Part shown: positions 15,620 to 24,959 of the stretch, piece after piece
How positions within the stretch are numbered: the first letter of the stretch is position 1
How the letters are laid out: the number at the start of each line of letters is the position of its first letter
Virus record (IMG/VR): IMGVR_UViG_3300029915_000033
Coordinates: 1 to 56,297 of that record
From: a virus
DNA: 56,297 nucleotides
Strand: one strand, 5' to 3'
Notes under the pieces: generated by a model
Told to the model about the DNA's origin: nothing
Seen by the model: the letters and a program-made list of their open reading frames with translations, nothing else
The model's database searches: none
Position numbers and translations under genes: made by a program

Positions 15620-16675
15620 TTATTGAGCAGACGCCACCTGATAAGCTATCCTATAATTAGCTGTATCTACTGGAGCGTTCCAAGTAACTGTAAACGTTGA
15701 GTTTGTTTTATTCGTGACCGTAACTGGTTGAAATTGTGGAGTAATATCCGTAAGATTGACCAATTCCGCTACAACCACATAGGTTGTACTGGTTAGAGGG
15801 ATAGGAATTGTAATTGTGGTAGTGGTATCGCCCATAGATAATACGGCTTCTCCGACTTGTTCTTGGGAGATTCCAGGGGGCACAATGTAGTCTAGGAGGT
15901 AATTTGCGGTATCTAAGGGACCGTTCCAGCTTGCGGTAAAGCCCGTTGGAGTCCTATTTGTGATCGTAACTGGAATGTATTCTGGAGTTGGATCAGTAGT
16001 ATTGGCTACTTGGGCTAAAACAACGTAATTTGTACCCGCTTGAGGTGTAGGGAAAGTCACTGTTTCGCTTGTAGTACCAATGGTGAGTGGAACTTCTTGA
16101 GCAACTCCACCGCCTCCACCGCCGCCACCTCCGCCGCCTGAAGCGAATTGGAAAATAGCATTTTGGCTGATATTTGCAATTGTACCGGCATTATTATGGA
16201 TAGTAACATATGCAAATGGTAAGGTGTTTGCAGTAGGACTTGGAACAATTGCTCCGGCTAAAGTAGCACTTGGAGCACCCATCTTAACGACGATATTGTT
16301 GCTCGTGTCTAATGCCAAGAGAGCTTGGGCGTAATCACCAGATGGCAGAGTTAAAACGTATGTTTGACCAGTAGAAGTACTGATTGTTCCGCCGCTAGCA
16401 GCAGGGAAAGTGACTGTTCCAGAGGTTAAAAAAGGAATGATGTTATTTACAAAAGAAACACTTCTTTGTCTATTTGATTCCGGATTAGAGACTATGGTCG
16501 GGCCAACATTTACAACTAGACTCGCGGGGTTACTAGCATCTACTTTAAGAGGAGGAGTAAGATCGGAATTTATAGACTGGAGTAAAATATCAAGAGTTTG
16601 CTCTGCAACGTATGGAAATAGTTGCTGCAAAATTCCTCTAAATTCACTCTGTCTTACGTCTAAATTTTTTCCCAT
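15620..16675 (-). CDS. Tail fibre protein with two C-terminal beta-sandwich modules
   Basis: 351 residues. The N-terminal 60 residues are helical (LDVRQSEFRGILQQLFPYVA), the middle is fibre-like, then comes an 11-glycine hinge (about 181-191). Two copies of a roughly 75-residue module follow (TNYVVLAQVANTTDP, then ITNRTPTGFTASWNGPLDTA; and TTYVVVAELVNLTDI, then VTNKTNSTFTVTWNAPVDTA). The same module closes the next fibre at 16696. The helical N-terminus may attach to the tail. The gene is separated by 20 nt from the upstream fibre gene. Confidence 0.7.
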   Translation of the reverse strand: MGKNLDVRQSEFRGILQQLFPYVAEQTLDILLQSINSDLTPPLKVDASNPASLVVNVGPTIVSNPESNRQRSVSFVNNIIPFLTSGTVTFPAASGGTISTSTGQTYVLTLPSGDYAQALLALDTSNNIVVKMGAPSATLAGAIVPSPTANTLPFAYVTIHNNAGTIANISQNAIFQFASGGGGGGGGGGGVAQEVPLTIGTTSETVTFPTPQAGTNYVVLAQVANTTDPTPEYIPVTITNRTPTGFTASWNGPLDTANYLLDYIVPPGISQEQVGEAVLSMGDTTTTITIPIPLTSTTYVVVAELVNLTDITPQFQPVTVTNKTNSTFTVTWNAPVDTANYRIAYQVASAQ

Positions 16676-16695
16676 ATTATACTCTATATATCACA

Positions 16696-17850
16696 TTAAT
16701 TGTTTGCAATTGCCATCCAGCTTAAAACGTAGTTGGCCGTTGGCGTGGGAGCGTTCCATGACGCCGTAAATCCGGTTGTAGCCTGAGCTGTAATTGTAAC
16801 CGGGATATATTCTGGATTTGTATCTGTAATGTTAATCATGGTTGCTGTAACCGCATAGTTAGTATTTGCATATGCAGTACTAAAAGTAACCGCTTTACTT
16901 GTTGTGCTAACAGAAAGTGTCGCCTTACCAGCAAAAATCCCTAAAGCTGTTAAACTTGAACTTCCACCCGAAGTAGTACTATATGCTGAATCCCAAGTAC
17001 CAGCCGAAGTTCCTACTGTAATTACAGTAACGACCGTTTGAGAACCCGCAGCCATGGTTTGGATTAATCCGCCACCGTTAGCATTTACTGTCACTACGCC
17101 AGTAGATCGGTTGGTGATTAAGAAGGCCTGTCCCGCTGTTAAAGTTGTAGCATTTGGAAGGACTACAGTTTGAGTGGTTGTTCCTGTGAATTGTTGCGTA
17201 TAGGTACTTGCTGCGGTTAATGTGGTAGTACTGGCTGCAGTGGTAGTTGTAGTTACGCCTTCAATAATATTATTTACTTGCACGTTAGCATTCGCATCAC
17301 GAATCATGACAGATGAGGCCGTTGCAGTAGTTAATGTCGAAACAGCCGTAGGAGTAGCCGAACTACCAGTTACGTTACCAATAACACTATTGGCAGCTAA
17401 ATTTGCCAACATTGCCAAAGTAACCGCACTATTTGCAATGGTAGTTGTAATACCAGTTGTTCCAGAACCAGTGACTGCTCCAGATAGAGTAATGGTTTGA
17501 TTGGCAGTTAGATAAGCTACATTTGATGCTGCTGTAACTAAGCCTTTTCCATTTACAGTTACGTTATTGAACGTACCGATATTAGAATTGACCGTAGCCA
17601 AGGTGATTACTGAACCTGAAGTTGTGGCATCGCCGCTTAATGCTGATGCACCGGTTACCAAGCCCTTTGCGTTTACGGTAACTGATGCAAATGTCCCAAT
17701 ATTAGAATTTACAGTAGCAAGAATTAAGGGAATTGATCCGCCAGAGCCAGAGCCAGTGGCATCTCCAGTGGCGGTAATAGCAGGAAGATCGGCAGCGACG
17801 ATCGCCGTTCCTGCTCCTATACCGTTTAGATTTTTTAAGAAATTTGACAT
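16696..17850 (-). CDS. Tail fibre protein, repeat-rich shaft
   Basis: 384 residues of Ala/Thr/Asn/Val repeats. Units such as LATVNSNIGTFASVTVNAKG and LATVNSNIGTFNNVTVNGKG (about 46-110) form a triple-beta-helix-like shaft. TQTVVLPNATTLTAGQAF is shared with the fibre at 13150. The C-terminus is one copy of the module seen twice in the fibre at 15620 (TNYAVTATMINITDT, then TTGFTASWNAPTPTA). No catalytic motif. An upstream gap of 54 nt carries an extended -10 box (GATATATCA, 17884-17892). Confidence 0.7.
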   Translation of the reverse strand: MSNFLKNLNGIGAGTAIVAADLPAITATGDATGSGSGGSIPLILATVNSNIGTFASVTVNAKGLVTGASALSGDATTSGSVITLATVNSNIGTFNNVTVNGKGLVTAASNVAYLTANQTITLSGAVTGSGTTGITTTIANSAVTLAMLANLAANSVIGNVTGSSATPTAVSTLTTATASSVMIRDANANVQVNNIIEGVTTTTTAASTTTLTAASTYTQQFTGTTTQTVVLPNATTLTAGQAFLITNRSTGVVTVNANGGGLIQTMAAGSQTVVTVITVGTSAGTWDSAYSTTSGGSSSLTALGIFAGKATLSVSTTSKAVTFSTAYANTNYAVTATMINITDTNPEYIPVTITAQATTGFTASWNAPTPTANYVLSWMAIANN

Positions 17851-17883
17851 AACTACCTTTGCCTAAAATACTTCGTTAAATAG

Positions 17884-17892
17884 GATATATCA
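17884..17892 (-). promoter_or_regulatory. Extended -10 promoter for the fibre at 16696
   Basis: TGATATATC on the minus strand, with a predicted start near 17877, 27 nt upstream of the ATG and an AAAGGTAG site. Same motif class as the other tail-operon promoters. Confidence 0.45.
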
Positions 17893-17904
17893 TTGTCCTA
17901 TCAA

Positions 17905-20097
17905 TTAGTTCACCAATACTGGGATTGGGTGAACGTCGATAATATTTGCGGTAACGGTCGCGCTTCTGATCATCAACATACCAATTCTGGTAATCGCTGT
18001 GCCTGCAGAACTTGGTGGAGTTACTGAAATGGCACCACTTGCAGCCAAGAAAACTGGGGCACCATCTGTTCCTGAAGCAAAAGCTGTATCCGCTGAACTT
18101 AAAGCGAAAGATCCCAAAGTAGTTACCGAGATATTTCCACCTGCAGAAATTGTAGTTGCAGAAGAAGCCATACCTATTACATAAAACAAGTTAAAAGAAC
18201 TTGTGGTAGTATCGGCAGCATAAACTCGTCCAGCAGTTTCACCATTTGCAGTGATACCCCAACGAACTGCATATGAAGTATTTGCAGTGAAGGTCTGACC
18301 GGCAACTAAGGTGCGTTTTAATGCAGGGGCCTGTGCTACTGCAGCAGCAGATCCGCCACCACCAGTGATGGTAACTTGGTCGAATGCGCCAGTACCCAAT
18401 TGAGTTGCGCCAACTCCGCCTGCTTTAATTTCGATGGTAGAACCAGAACCTGATTGATCGAGAGTTACACCATCGGTAACGGTTCCCAATTTAGCAGCTG
18501 TTACGGAAGCAGTGGCTAACTGAGTAGATCCGATAATTCCTGCAGATAAATCAGCAGAAACAATTGATCTGAAAGTAGGTTGTGCCGCAGAACCAGTAGA
18601 AGGACCTGCGAAGATCAGGTTTGCGTTTTGATTAATCAGAGTGTTGGTCAATGTTCCAGAAGAAGTCACTGGAGATCCGCTAACCGAGAAGATCGGAGTT
18701 GCAGAACCGTCAGCGAAAGCTACTGAACTAACAGTACCAGAAGTTGCAGGAGGTGCCCATGCTGGTAATCCAGCAACAACTGTCAATACGTTACCGGTAG
18801 AACCAATTGCTAATCTGGCTGGAGCAGGAGTCGCATTTTCGAAAATGATATCACCAGCAGTAGTAAGGGGAGAAATATTCTTAAATGCAGTAGCAGCACT
18901 TGCAACATCGCTCAAGTTATTTGCAATTTGAAGATCGAGGGCAGCATGACCGGCAGCAGATAAGTTGCTACCAGAGATTGCTCCGGTTGCAGCAACAGTT
19001 GAGCTTGCGATGATCGCGGCGAAGTTCGCGGTACCAGTGAAAGTTGGAGCGGCACTGAATACTACGTTACCTGTACCAGTTGTTCCAGAAACGGTTGTTC
19101 CTTGGATCGCAGATACTGTAGTCGCTTTAGATTGTGATCCAGAAGCGGCTGTAGTAGTTACGTCACCAGTTAATTGATTGATTGCATTTACAGTTACTGC
19201 ACCGACCGCACCGTTAACTGAAGTTACGCCATCAGCTGATGGAGCACGTTGGAATTGTCCAAGAGTTCCAGAGTAAATGATCAAATCACCAACGTAGAAC
19301 ACGGTCATGCTTGGATCTGTTAATCCAGAAATTGCTCCGGTATGAGCAACACTTACACGATATACGAAACCGTTTGTTCCAGAACCGTCAGCAAGGGTTG
19401 GAGTGTTTGTAGAAGGATCCCAAGCTTGTTGGTATTCCATTACAACAGAAGGTAATTGAGAAACTGGGATCTTACCTGAAGAATCGAGAGTTGCGATACC
19501 GATTGCGGCTCCAGAAGTGGCAACGCCTAATTGGTCGTAACGAAGAGCTTCACCATTTGCAATTGGATTTGGCAATCCAGTGATTTGGTTTCCGCCCATA
19601 GCGATAGAGCCGGACATTGTTCCACCGGCAAGTGGTAAGTAGATCGCAGAAAGTGAAGGGATATCAGTAGAAACCAATCCTCTGAAGGTCGGAGTAGCAG
19701 CAGAACCGGAAGTAGGACCTGCCCATACAGCATTTGCAGACTGGGTATTCAAAGAACCGGTTAAAGTTCCTGTGCTGGTTACTGGAGAGCCGCTAACAGT
19801 GAAAACGCTTACCGGTAAGGCTAACGCAACACTAGTAACGCCGGTTGCAGCAGCAGCCGACCAACTTAATTGACCTGTACCGTCATTGGTAAGGACATAC
19901 CCAGAAGAAGCTGCTTGAGCTGATGGCCAAACTATCGAGTAGGTACTGGTAACCGCAGAGGCAGAGATTACAACGTGGCCCGAAGTAGAGCCATCCATTT
20001 GCATACTACCGATTTCAAGGACATTGGCTGGCAAAGAGAAGTCTACCGTGTGACTAAACCCGTTTATCGCGCTTAATAATTTTGAAAAATTTGCCAT
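17905..20097 (-). CDS. Tail fibre protein, 730 residues
   Basis: Repetitive Ala/Gly/Ser/Thr-rich fibre. Two internal repeats are plain: SVALALPVSVFTVSGSPVTS, then NTQSANAVWAGPTSGSAATP and TFR (about 90-155), and SVAFADGSATPIFSVSGSPV, then NQNANLIFAGPSTGSAAQP and TFR (about 455-520). The N-terminus (SKLLSAINGFSHTVDFSLPA) is probably the tail-attachment end. The C-terminal 120 residues (VAQAPALKRTLVAGQTFTAN, then MLMIRSATVTANIIDVHPI) resemble a virion-tip domain without known motifs. It has its own minus-strand promoter. Confidence 0.75.
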   Translation of the reverse strand: MANFSKLLSAINGFSHTVDFSLPANVLEIGSMQMDGSTSGHVVISASAVTSTYSIVWPSAQAASSGYVLTNDGTGQLSWSAAAATGVTSVALALPVSVFTVSGSPVTSTGTLTGSLNTQSANAVWAGPTSGSAATPTFRGLVSTDIPSLSAIYLPLAGGTMSGSIAMGGNQITGLPNPIANGEALRYDQLGVATSGAAIGIATLDSSGKIPVSQLPSVVMEYQQAWDPSTNTPTLADGSGTNGFVYRVSVAHTGAISGLTDPSMTVFYVGDLIIYSGTLGQFQRAPSADGVTSVNGAVGAVTVNAINQLTGDVTTTAASGSQSKATTVSAIQGTTVSGTTGTGNVVFSAAPTFTGTANFAAIIASSTVAATGAISGSNLSAAGHAALDLQIANNLSDVASAATAFKNISPLTTAGDIIFENATPAPARLAIGSTGNVLTVVAGLPAWAPPATSGTVSSVAFADGSATPIFSVSGSPVTSSGTLTNTLINQNANLIFAGPSTGSAAQPTFRSIVSADLSAGIIGSTQLATASVTAAKLGTVTDGVTLDQSGSGSTIEIKAGGVGATQLGTGAFDQVTITGGGGSAAAVAQAPALKRTLVAGQTFTANTSYAVRWGITANGETAGRVYAADTTTSSFNLFYVIGMASSATTISAGGNISVTTLGSFALSSADTAFASGTDGAPVFLAASGAISVTPPSSAGTAITRIGMLMIRSATVTANIIDVHPIPVLVN

Positions 20098-20135
20098 TTG
20101 TGTCTTCCCTTAATTTTTAAAACCTGCTGTATTGT

Positions 20136-20181
20136 TAAGATTGCTTTTATTCATTTTAGTCAAAAATCATCAATAATATCA
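20136..20181 (-). promoter_or_regulatory. Extended -10 promoter and CAATCTTA leader motif
   Basis: TGATATTAT on the minus strand (20181-20173) with predicted start near 20166, followed by CAATCTTA at 20143-20136, about +24 to +31. It lies upstream of the 730-residue fibre. Confidence 0.45.
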
Positions 20182-20182
20182 A

Positions 20183-20632
20183 CTATAAGACTGCAATCAA
20201 TTGCGTAAATAGAGCGATGTCTGTCTCAGATGGATTGAGTTCATTCTGAACCACAACCCCCATAAAAATGCACATATCCCCAGAAACAAATCCATTGACT
20301 CCTACTGAAGGAGGGATATTTGTAGGATTTCCTGTGGTGTCGATATATAGAGCCGTACCGACAGGATAGGATATAGTAATGTTTTTTAATCGGCCATTCG
20401 CAATAACTGGGCCAAGTGCAGAAGTTGGAATTCGGACATTGGCGTACCCAACAAAAGCTGACCAGGATGCCTGATTCGATACGTCTAGCGGTTCGATATT
20501 ACCGGCAGTATCTACCGCACATGCCTGTCCTTGTGGAATTGCAGTGATCGCAGAATTATTGGTGTAGTTAGAAACTACCGCTTCAGAACTTCCGGTACCT
20601 TGAGGACTAAATGATGCTGGTGAATAAGCCAT
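20183..20632 (-). CDS. Small virion-associated protein, unknown
   Basis: 149 residues of compact beta character with few charges (ITAIPQGQACAVDTAGNIEP, then SAFVGYANVRI and YPVGTALYIDTTGNPTNIPP). It resembles capsid-decoration or DUF2190-like proteins in strand pattern and the G-D-M-C-I-F-M-G-V-V turn, but that is an impression. It is translated just after the 978-residue fibre/baseplate gene (9-nt gap, AAGGAG site) and therefore belongs to the same late operon. Confidence 0.55.
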   Translation of the reverse strand: MAYSPASFSPQGTGSSEAVVSNYTNNSAITAIPQGQACAVDTAGNIEPLDVSNQASWSAFVGYANVRIPTSALGPVIANGRLKNITISYPVGTALYIDTTGNPTNIPPSVGVNGFVSGDMCIFMGVVVQNELNPSETDIALFTQLIAVL

Positions 20633-20641
20633 AATTACTCC

Positions 20642-23578
20642 TTAGAATACCCAGAATCCGGTTGAGCCGTTTGCAATGAAAGCGGCAGATTGATTTTGAA
20701 GCGTGTAAACCAAAGTTCCGCCGTCAACTGTGTCAGATCCAGAACCAATAATAGTTAAAGTATTTGCAGTATTATCGATTTTCTTGAAATACCAAATTCT
20801 TCCTGTGTTTCCAGAAGAAGGTGGCATAATGAAAACGATATTTCCGCTTGTACAGTCTGCTGCCAAGAAACAATCGCTTGTTGAAACAGTATAGTTACCA
20901 AATTTTGTAGATACTGGAACTGGACCACCGGCAGCATTGAAACCGGCTGGACCTTGAGGGCCTGCTGGACCGGCTGGACCTGTAGGTCCTACTCCGCCAC
21001 CTCCTCCGCCACCTCCGCCGCCTCCAAGTCTAAATTCTAAACTATCTCCAATTTTTAATCCGCCACCTGGCAATGACAAAATTTCAATTGTGCTACTTGG
21101 AGTTCCTGCAGCCCCAAGTTCTTGGTATGCTCCGTTTTCAATATCTAAGAATTGACCATTCAAGAATACTTGGAGAGTGCCTTTGCCTACAGTATATTGA
21201 GCAGGAATATTTCCTTCTCTTGAATTATTTGGAAGAGTGATTGTAGATCCGTTTGCTACTGGACCATTGATTGACCCTGGAGGTGTTGCACCACTTGCAA
21301 CAACTAGAACTCTTTCGTCATACGTAGGAGAATCGAGAGATGCGTATAAATTACCGAATGCTTGGTCGAGTTCTTTAATGGCGAGAGTTAAATTGTCACC
21401 ATCATGAACTACGTAGTTACCAGATCCAGTTCCTGCTTGTGTAACGGATACAGCAAAAGGTGCGCCAACGTTACCATTACTTGCTGCATTACAGGTACCA
21501 GCAGAAGTGTTTGTTACTGTTACAGATCCAACGCCTGCGACTGCACTAAAATCTCCAAATGCCTCGCTATTTAAAGCGATTGCTAATTCGGATGCTACTG
21601 TATTTGCAGAATCAGCACTAGAAATATCAACTTCTAAATATAAAACGTTGGCAACTACTGGCTTTCCGCCGCCACTGTTAACATTGAACCAAACGGCATA
21701 CTGTCTTGCGTTTGCTGAAGAATTGATAAGAAAGTATTCGCCCGTAGAAATCGTTGATCCTGCGCCTACTGTAATTGCGGTAATCTCAGGAAAAGAATTT
21801 GGATTGAGAGAATTTACATATTGAGGCTTAGAAGATGCGCTTGATGGAGCACCAATATATTGAAGTAATTCTTGTGAAGTATTACCACTAACTTCAATAG
21901 ACTCACCGTTATCAAGTTCTTGGCCTAAGAAACGAACGTAAACGCGTGGACTTCCACCATTATCTTCGCGTAAAAATAACCAGAAAAGATTTCCTGACAC
22001 TGGTACTGCGTTTCTATTAGCAATGTAAATATTACGATTGGTAGAAGGAGTAGGAGAAGCGGTATAAGTACCGAATGCGTACTTGGCTTGCGCTCCACCA
22101 GCACCTGTGTTGTCCCCAGAAACTACGTTACTGGTCAATGTAACAGTATTTGAATTGTTTACGGTTTGAATTTCATAATATCCAGCTGAAGTATTGGAAG
22201 CGATCTTGATATAGTCACCAGCTAGTAACCCGGAAGTCCAGGATACTGCGCCCACTGAAGTGACGGTAGGGGATCCACCAACAAAAATAAGATTTGGAGT
22301 TATTACAACATCTCTAACAAGTGTAATGTATGCCGCTTGATCGTCATTAAGGGTAATGTCACCAGAAGAAGGGTTCGCAGTCAGAGAGTAAGTAAGAGAA
22401 GATCCGATAACTCGGAGATTAATGTCTTTATCCCAGTTAATTTGACCAGGAGTAGTGATGACGCTTGGAGAATAGAAAGTAAGGGAAGCGCCAGTCATCG
22501 TGATGGTGGCTTCTTGACTCATCGTAATGGTCGAACCAGAGATATTTACGATGGTGGTGTTTTGTGGAATACCTGTGCCGAAAATATAGTCGCCATTTGC
22601 AAGTCCAGCAACTGATGCTGCAGATGCAATCGTGTTACTGCCAGCAGTGATGTTTCCAGAAGTTACAAGAATAGGATCAGAATTTGGTAAGATACCATTA
22701 GAGATTTCACCGGCACCGGTAACTACAGTGTTTCCTAAATCCTGGAAAATACTTTGAATCGAAGGAGGTGTTCCTCCGCCAGAAGATCCAGAGAACCACT
22801 GAGGCGTTCCCTTAATCTCAAGAAGGATCGACATGATGGCATTCTTCCACTCTTTGTCGGATCCAAGCTGCTTATCTCCACCGCTAAATGGATCTACGGA
22901 ATTTGAAGTGGTTGTAACCGGGGCCTGATTTCTACCGGCAGCCCAAGGGTACACATAACTTGGGTTTGGATTGAGTCCACCTGTTTCAAGACTGTTGTAC
23001 ATCCAACGACAATCGGATATGGATACAACGTTACCATTTGAGTCGGTTGTTACGATAGCAATAGGAAGTACGTTGACCGCCCATACTGAGGTCGTAATAT
23101 AAACTTTAAAAGTTAATGTCTGTGCTGCAGGGGCGATAGTTGTTATTTCATCGTTAGCAGCGGCACTCCAAATATATTTGGTCTCATCAGTTGACGAATC
23201 GGCGAATCTATTATAATCTATACCTACATAATTGGTGGAATTTGGAGCAAAAGACCCAGATACATTGGTATTCGTTGCAGCGTTTAATACTTGATTGGGC
23301 GTCCCTGAAGGAGTCTGGAAAATGGTACCTGATACAGAAGCGTTGATGTTCATCACTGAACCAGGATCCGCAACGAGCTGTAAGCCGTTTGCAGGGGCTC
23401 CGATGGCTCCAGCTACTAATATGTTGAATCCACGAACAATGTACCCTTGGGTCGTATTGGTAAGGATGGCGGTAACCATCGTATCAAAGTCATTACGAAC
23501 CCCAGACTCAATTCGTCGGGCATCTGAAACTCCGTATCGCTGTTCCGACAACAAATTTGAAGTAGTTAATATAGCCAT
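20642..23578 (-). CDS. Large tail fibre/baseplate-periphery protein with collagen-like segment
   Basis: 978 residues. The N-terminal 250 residues (TSNLLSEQRYGVSDARRIES, then YVGIDYNRFADSSTDETKYI) resemble baseplate-associated fibre heads. The middle is beta-rich with repeats such as ANTVASELAIALNSEAF. Near residues 855-890 an 11-glycine hinge is followed by a collagen-like run GPTGPAGPAGPQGPAG, then a C-terminal tip of about 95 residues. Collagen-like triplets form trimeric rods in phage fibres. It is the first structural gene after the GIY-YIG endonuclease, whose stop codon abuts its start. Confidence 0.75.
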   Translation of the reverse strand: MAILTTSNLLSEQRYGVSDARRIESGVRNDFDTMVTAILTNTTQGYIVRGFNILVAGAIGAPANGLQLVADPGSVMNINASVSGTIFQTPSGTPNQVLNAATNTNVSGSFAPNSTNYVGIDYNRFADSSTDETKYIWSAAANDEITTIAPAAQTLTFKVYITTSVWAVNVLPIAIVTTDSNGNVVSISDCRWMYNSLETGGLNPNPSYVYPWAAGRNQAPVTTTSNSVDPFSGGDKQLGSDKEWKNAIMSILLEIKGTPQWFSGSSGGGTPPSIQSIFQDLGNTVVTGAGEISNGILPNSDPILVTSGNITAGSNTIASAASVAGLANGDYIFGTGIPQNTTIVNISGSTITMSQEATITMTGASLTFYSPSVITTPGQINWDKDINLRVIGSSLTYSLTANPSSGDITLNDDQAAYITLVRDVVITPNLIFVGGSPTVTSVGAVSWTSGLLAGDYIKIASNTSAGYYEIQTVNNSNTVTLTSNVVSGDNTGAGGAQAKYAFGTYTASPTPSTNRNIYIANRNAVPVSGNLFWLFLREDNGGSPRVYVRFLGQELDNGESIEVSGNTSQELLQYIGAPSSASSKPQYVNSLNPNSFPEITAITVGAGSTISTGEYFLINSSANARQYAVWFNVNSGGGKPVVANVLYLEVDISSADSANTVASELAIALNSEAFGDFSAVAGVGSVTVTNTSAGTCNAASNGNVGAPFAVSVTQAGTGSGNYVVHDGDNLTLAIKELDQAFGNLYASLDSPTYDERVLVVASGATPPGSINGPVANGSTITLPNNSREGNIPAQYTVGKGTLQVFLNGQFLDIENGAYQELGAAGTPSSTIEILSLPGGGLKIGDSLEFRLGGGGGGGGGGGVGPTGPAGPAGPQGPAGFNAAGGPVPVSTKFGNYTVSTSDCFLAADCTSGNIVFIMPPSSGNTGRIWYFKKIDNTANTLTIIGSGSDTVDGGTLVYTLQNQSAAFIANGSTGFWVF

Positions 23579-24460
23579 CTAATTGATTCCCTTAAGCTTT
23601 TTTATATTTAAACGCTTAGATTTCAATCTAATAACGCGCTTGCCATTAAATCGATTTTTGGCATATAGATATCGCTTCTCTAATAAGATTGTTGCCTCAA
23701 CCTCGTCCGCGAAAACCCAAACATACATTTTATGAGATTTGACATTTTTGTCCTTACAAACACTATGTATGGATTGGTGGCTTCCATGAAGCACGCTTCC
23801 TGCCTCCAAGCACGATTTAAAATTAACAATTGAGCCATCTATCAAAGATTTTCCGATTATGGCTCTAGATTGATTGTTATTGCCTCTAGATTTTGCCATT
23901 TCAGCTCTTCTTTTCATTTCTTCCAAATTAAATTCCGATTTAAGCATCCAAACCCATTTTCCAGTAGAAATAGCTTGTTGTACCCTTCCACCAGCCTTAG
24001 AAACCGATAAATGACAACACTTACCTATATTTTTAGGATTAAATCCATCTAATGCTGTATCCTTACCACAAGAATATTCCTTGATTTCACCTGTTTTTAT
24101 TGACATACCTATTACCGGTACCTTGTGAAATTCCGAAATCCTTCTTTTTCCATCTTCGGTATGCTTAACGGGAGGGGCATCGTATCCACCTTCTTTTATG
24201 TTATAAAGACGATCTTTCTCTTGTTTCAAGACCTCTTTTTCTAAATTACTCAATTCTTCTATAGAGTTACATTTTTGTCTTACTTTGTACTCAAAAGCGT
24301 CAGGCCCATACTTGTCGTAGGCTCTTTGTAGCCATCGATTTCCATGCCTTCCTGTTTTTAGATCCTTTTTATGAGACCACCAACGGTGTTTTACTCGTCC
24401 TTTTGTGATACCTACGTATCCCATCCCGTTTATTTTATTGGTTATTTCATACAAGAACAT
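23579..24460 (-). CDS. GIY-YIG homing endonuclease
   Basis: 293 residues. The catalytic domain is at the N-terminus: LYEITNKINGMGYVGITK (3-20, with the YVG motif), a conserved arginine in KHRWWSHK, then NRWLQRAYDKYGPDAF and the catalytic glutamate (probably in LEKEVLKQEK, about 72-81). The remainder has modules typical of GIY-YIG homing enzymes (VIGMSIKTGEIKEYSCGKD, AIIGKSLIDGSIVNFKSCLE), which resemble NUMOD DNA-contact repeats. It is the first gene of the fibre operon and lies directly behind its promoter. It is free-standing and mobile. Confidence 0.85.
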   Translation of the reverse strand: MFLYEITNKINGMGYVGITKGRVKHRWWSHKKDLKTGRHGNRWLQRAYDKYGPDAFEYKVRQKCNSIEELSNLEKEVLKQEKDRLYNIKEGGYDAPPVKHTEDGKRRISEFHKVPVIGMSIKTGEIKEYSCGKDTALDGFNPKNIGKCCHLSVSKAGGRVQQAISTGKWVWMLKSEFNLEEMKRRAEMAKSRGNNNQSRAIIGKSLIDGSIVNFKSCLEAGSVLHGSHQSIHSVCKDKNVKSHKMYVWVFADEVEATILLEKRYLYAKNRFNGKRVIRLKSKRLNIKKLKGIN

Positions 24461-24464
24461 ACTT

Positions 24465-24502
24465 TAAGATTGCTGCCTTTGCTCAGTAACTATATTATAT
24501 CA
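24465..24502 (-). promoter_or_regulatory. Minus promoter with CAATCTTA leader motif
   Basis: TGATATAAT (24502-24494), a perfect extended -10 box, with a possible TTGATC -35 on the minus strand 18 nt upstream. Predicted start near 24487; CAATCTTA follows at 24472-24465, about +16. It drives the GIY-YIG and fibre operon. Confidence 0.7.
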
Positions 24503-24508
24503 TAAAAC

Positions 24509-24544
24509 TTGAAATAAGATCAATCTTATGGTAGAGTAGATAGA
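24509..24544 (+). promoter_or_regulatory. Plus promoter with a dyad (operator-like) in its spacer
   Basis: TTGAAA (24509-24514), 17-nt spacer, TAGAGT (24532-24537), predicted start 24544. The spacer holds the inverted repeat ATAAGAT-CA-ATCTTAT (24514-24529), which is also just upstream of the divergent minus promoter. AGAGG lies before the ATG at 24564, so this transcript is not leaderless. Confidence 0.6.
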
Positions 24545-24563
24545 AGTAACCTAGAGGTACTCC

Positions 24564-24959
24564 ATGGGCAAAGCTCGAATTGGCCGAAAAGAACTTAGTC
24601 GAATACAAGAATTTCGCTTTGAAATACAAAGACTTAAGCGTGAAAACGACTTGCTCAGAAAAAGATTGGCTAGGATCGATCTGGATGAATATGGACAATT
24701 AAACAAGACAATTAAGAAACATCAAAAACCAGAGAAAAAACAGCAACCTAATGATATCCTTGATAAATTAAGAAAAGAATGGGCATGTAATGAAGGTGGT
24801 TGCGGTGGCTTTCTAGAGATCTTTCTTTACAATAAACAAAATGACACGTGGTACTTCAGAAAATGCAATGAGACCGGTTGCAAGAACCGAACAAAATCCC
24901 AAAAATACACCCCGGACGTTAAAGGTATTCTAAAAAAAGAGAGCAAAGATGAAACTTAA
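24564..24959 (+). CDS. Coiled-coil plus zinc-ribbon protein, unknown
   Basis: 131 residues. Residues about 10-60 form a basic coiled coil (RFEIQRLKRENDLLRKRLAR) similar to that of the protein at 3047. The C-terminal 65 residues carry two C-x4-C knuckles (CNEGGC and CNETGC), a probable zinc ribbon. Such a combination is typical of small phage DNA- or RNA-binding factors, but no function can be given. It overlaps the next gene by 11 nt. Confidence 0.6.
   Translation: MGKARIGRKELSRIQEFRFEIQRLKRENDLLRKRLARIDLDEYGQLNKTIKKHQKPEKKQQPNDILDKLRKEWACNEGGCGGFLEIFLYNKQNDTWYFRKCNETGCKNRTKSQKYTPDVKGILKKESKDET

Noticed and set aside
16685-16693. Promoter TGATATATA before the 15620 fibre gene
   Set aside because: The predicted start would be about 3 nt from the ATG without a ribosome-binding site, and the operon can be read from upstream, so I did not list it.
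17567-17866. Long plus-strand frames opposite the fibre genes
   Set aside because: They arise from the Ala/Thr/Val-biased repeat codons on the opposite strand and have no start signal or spacing.
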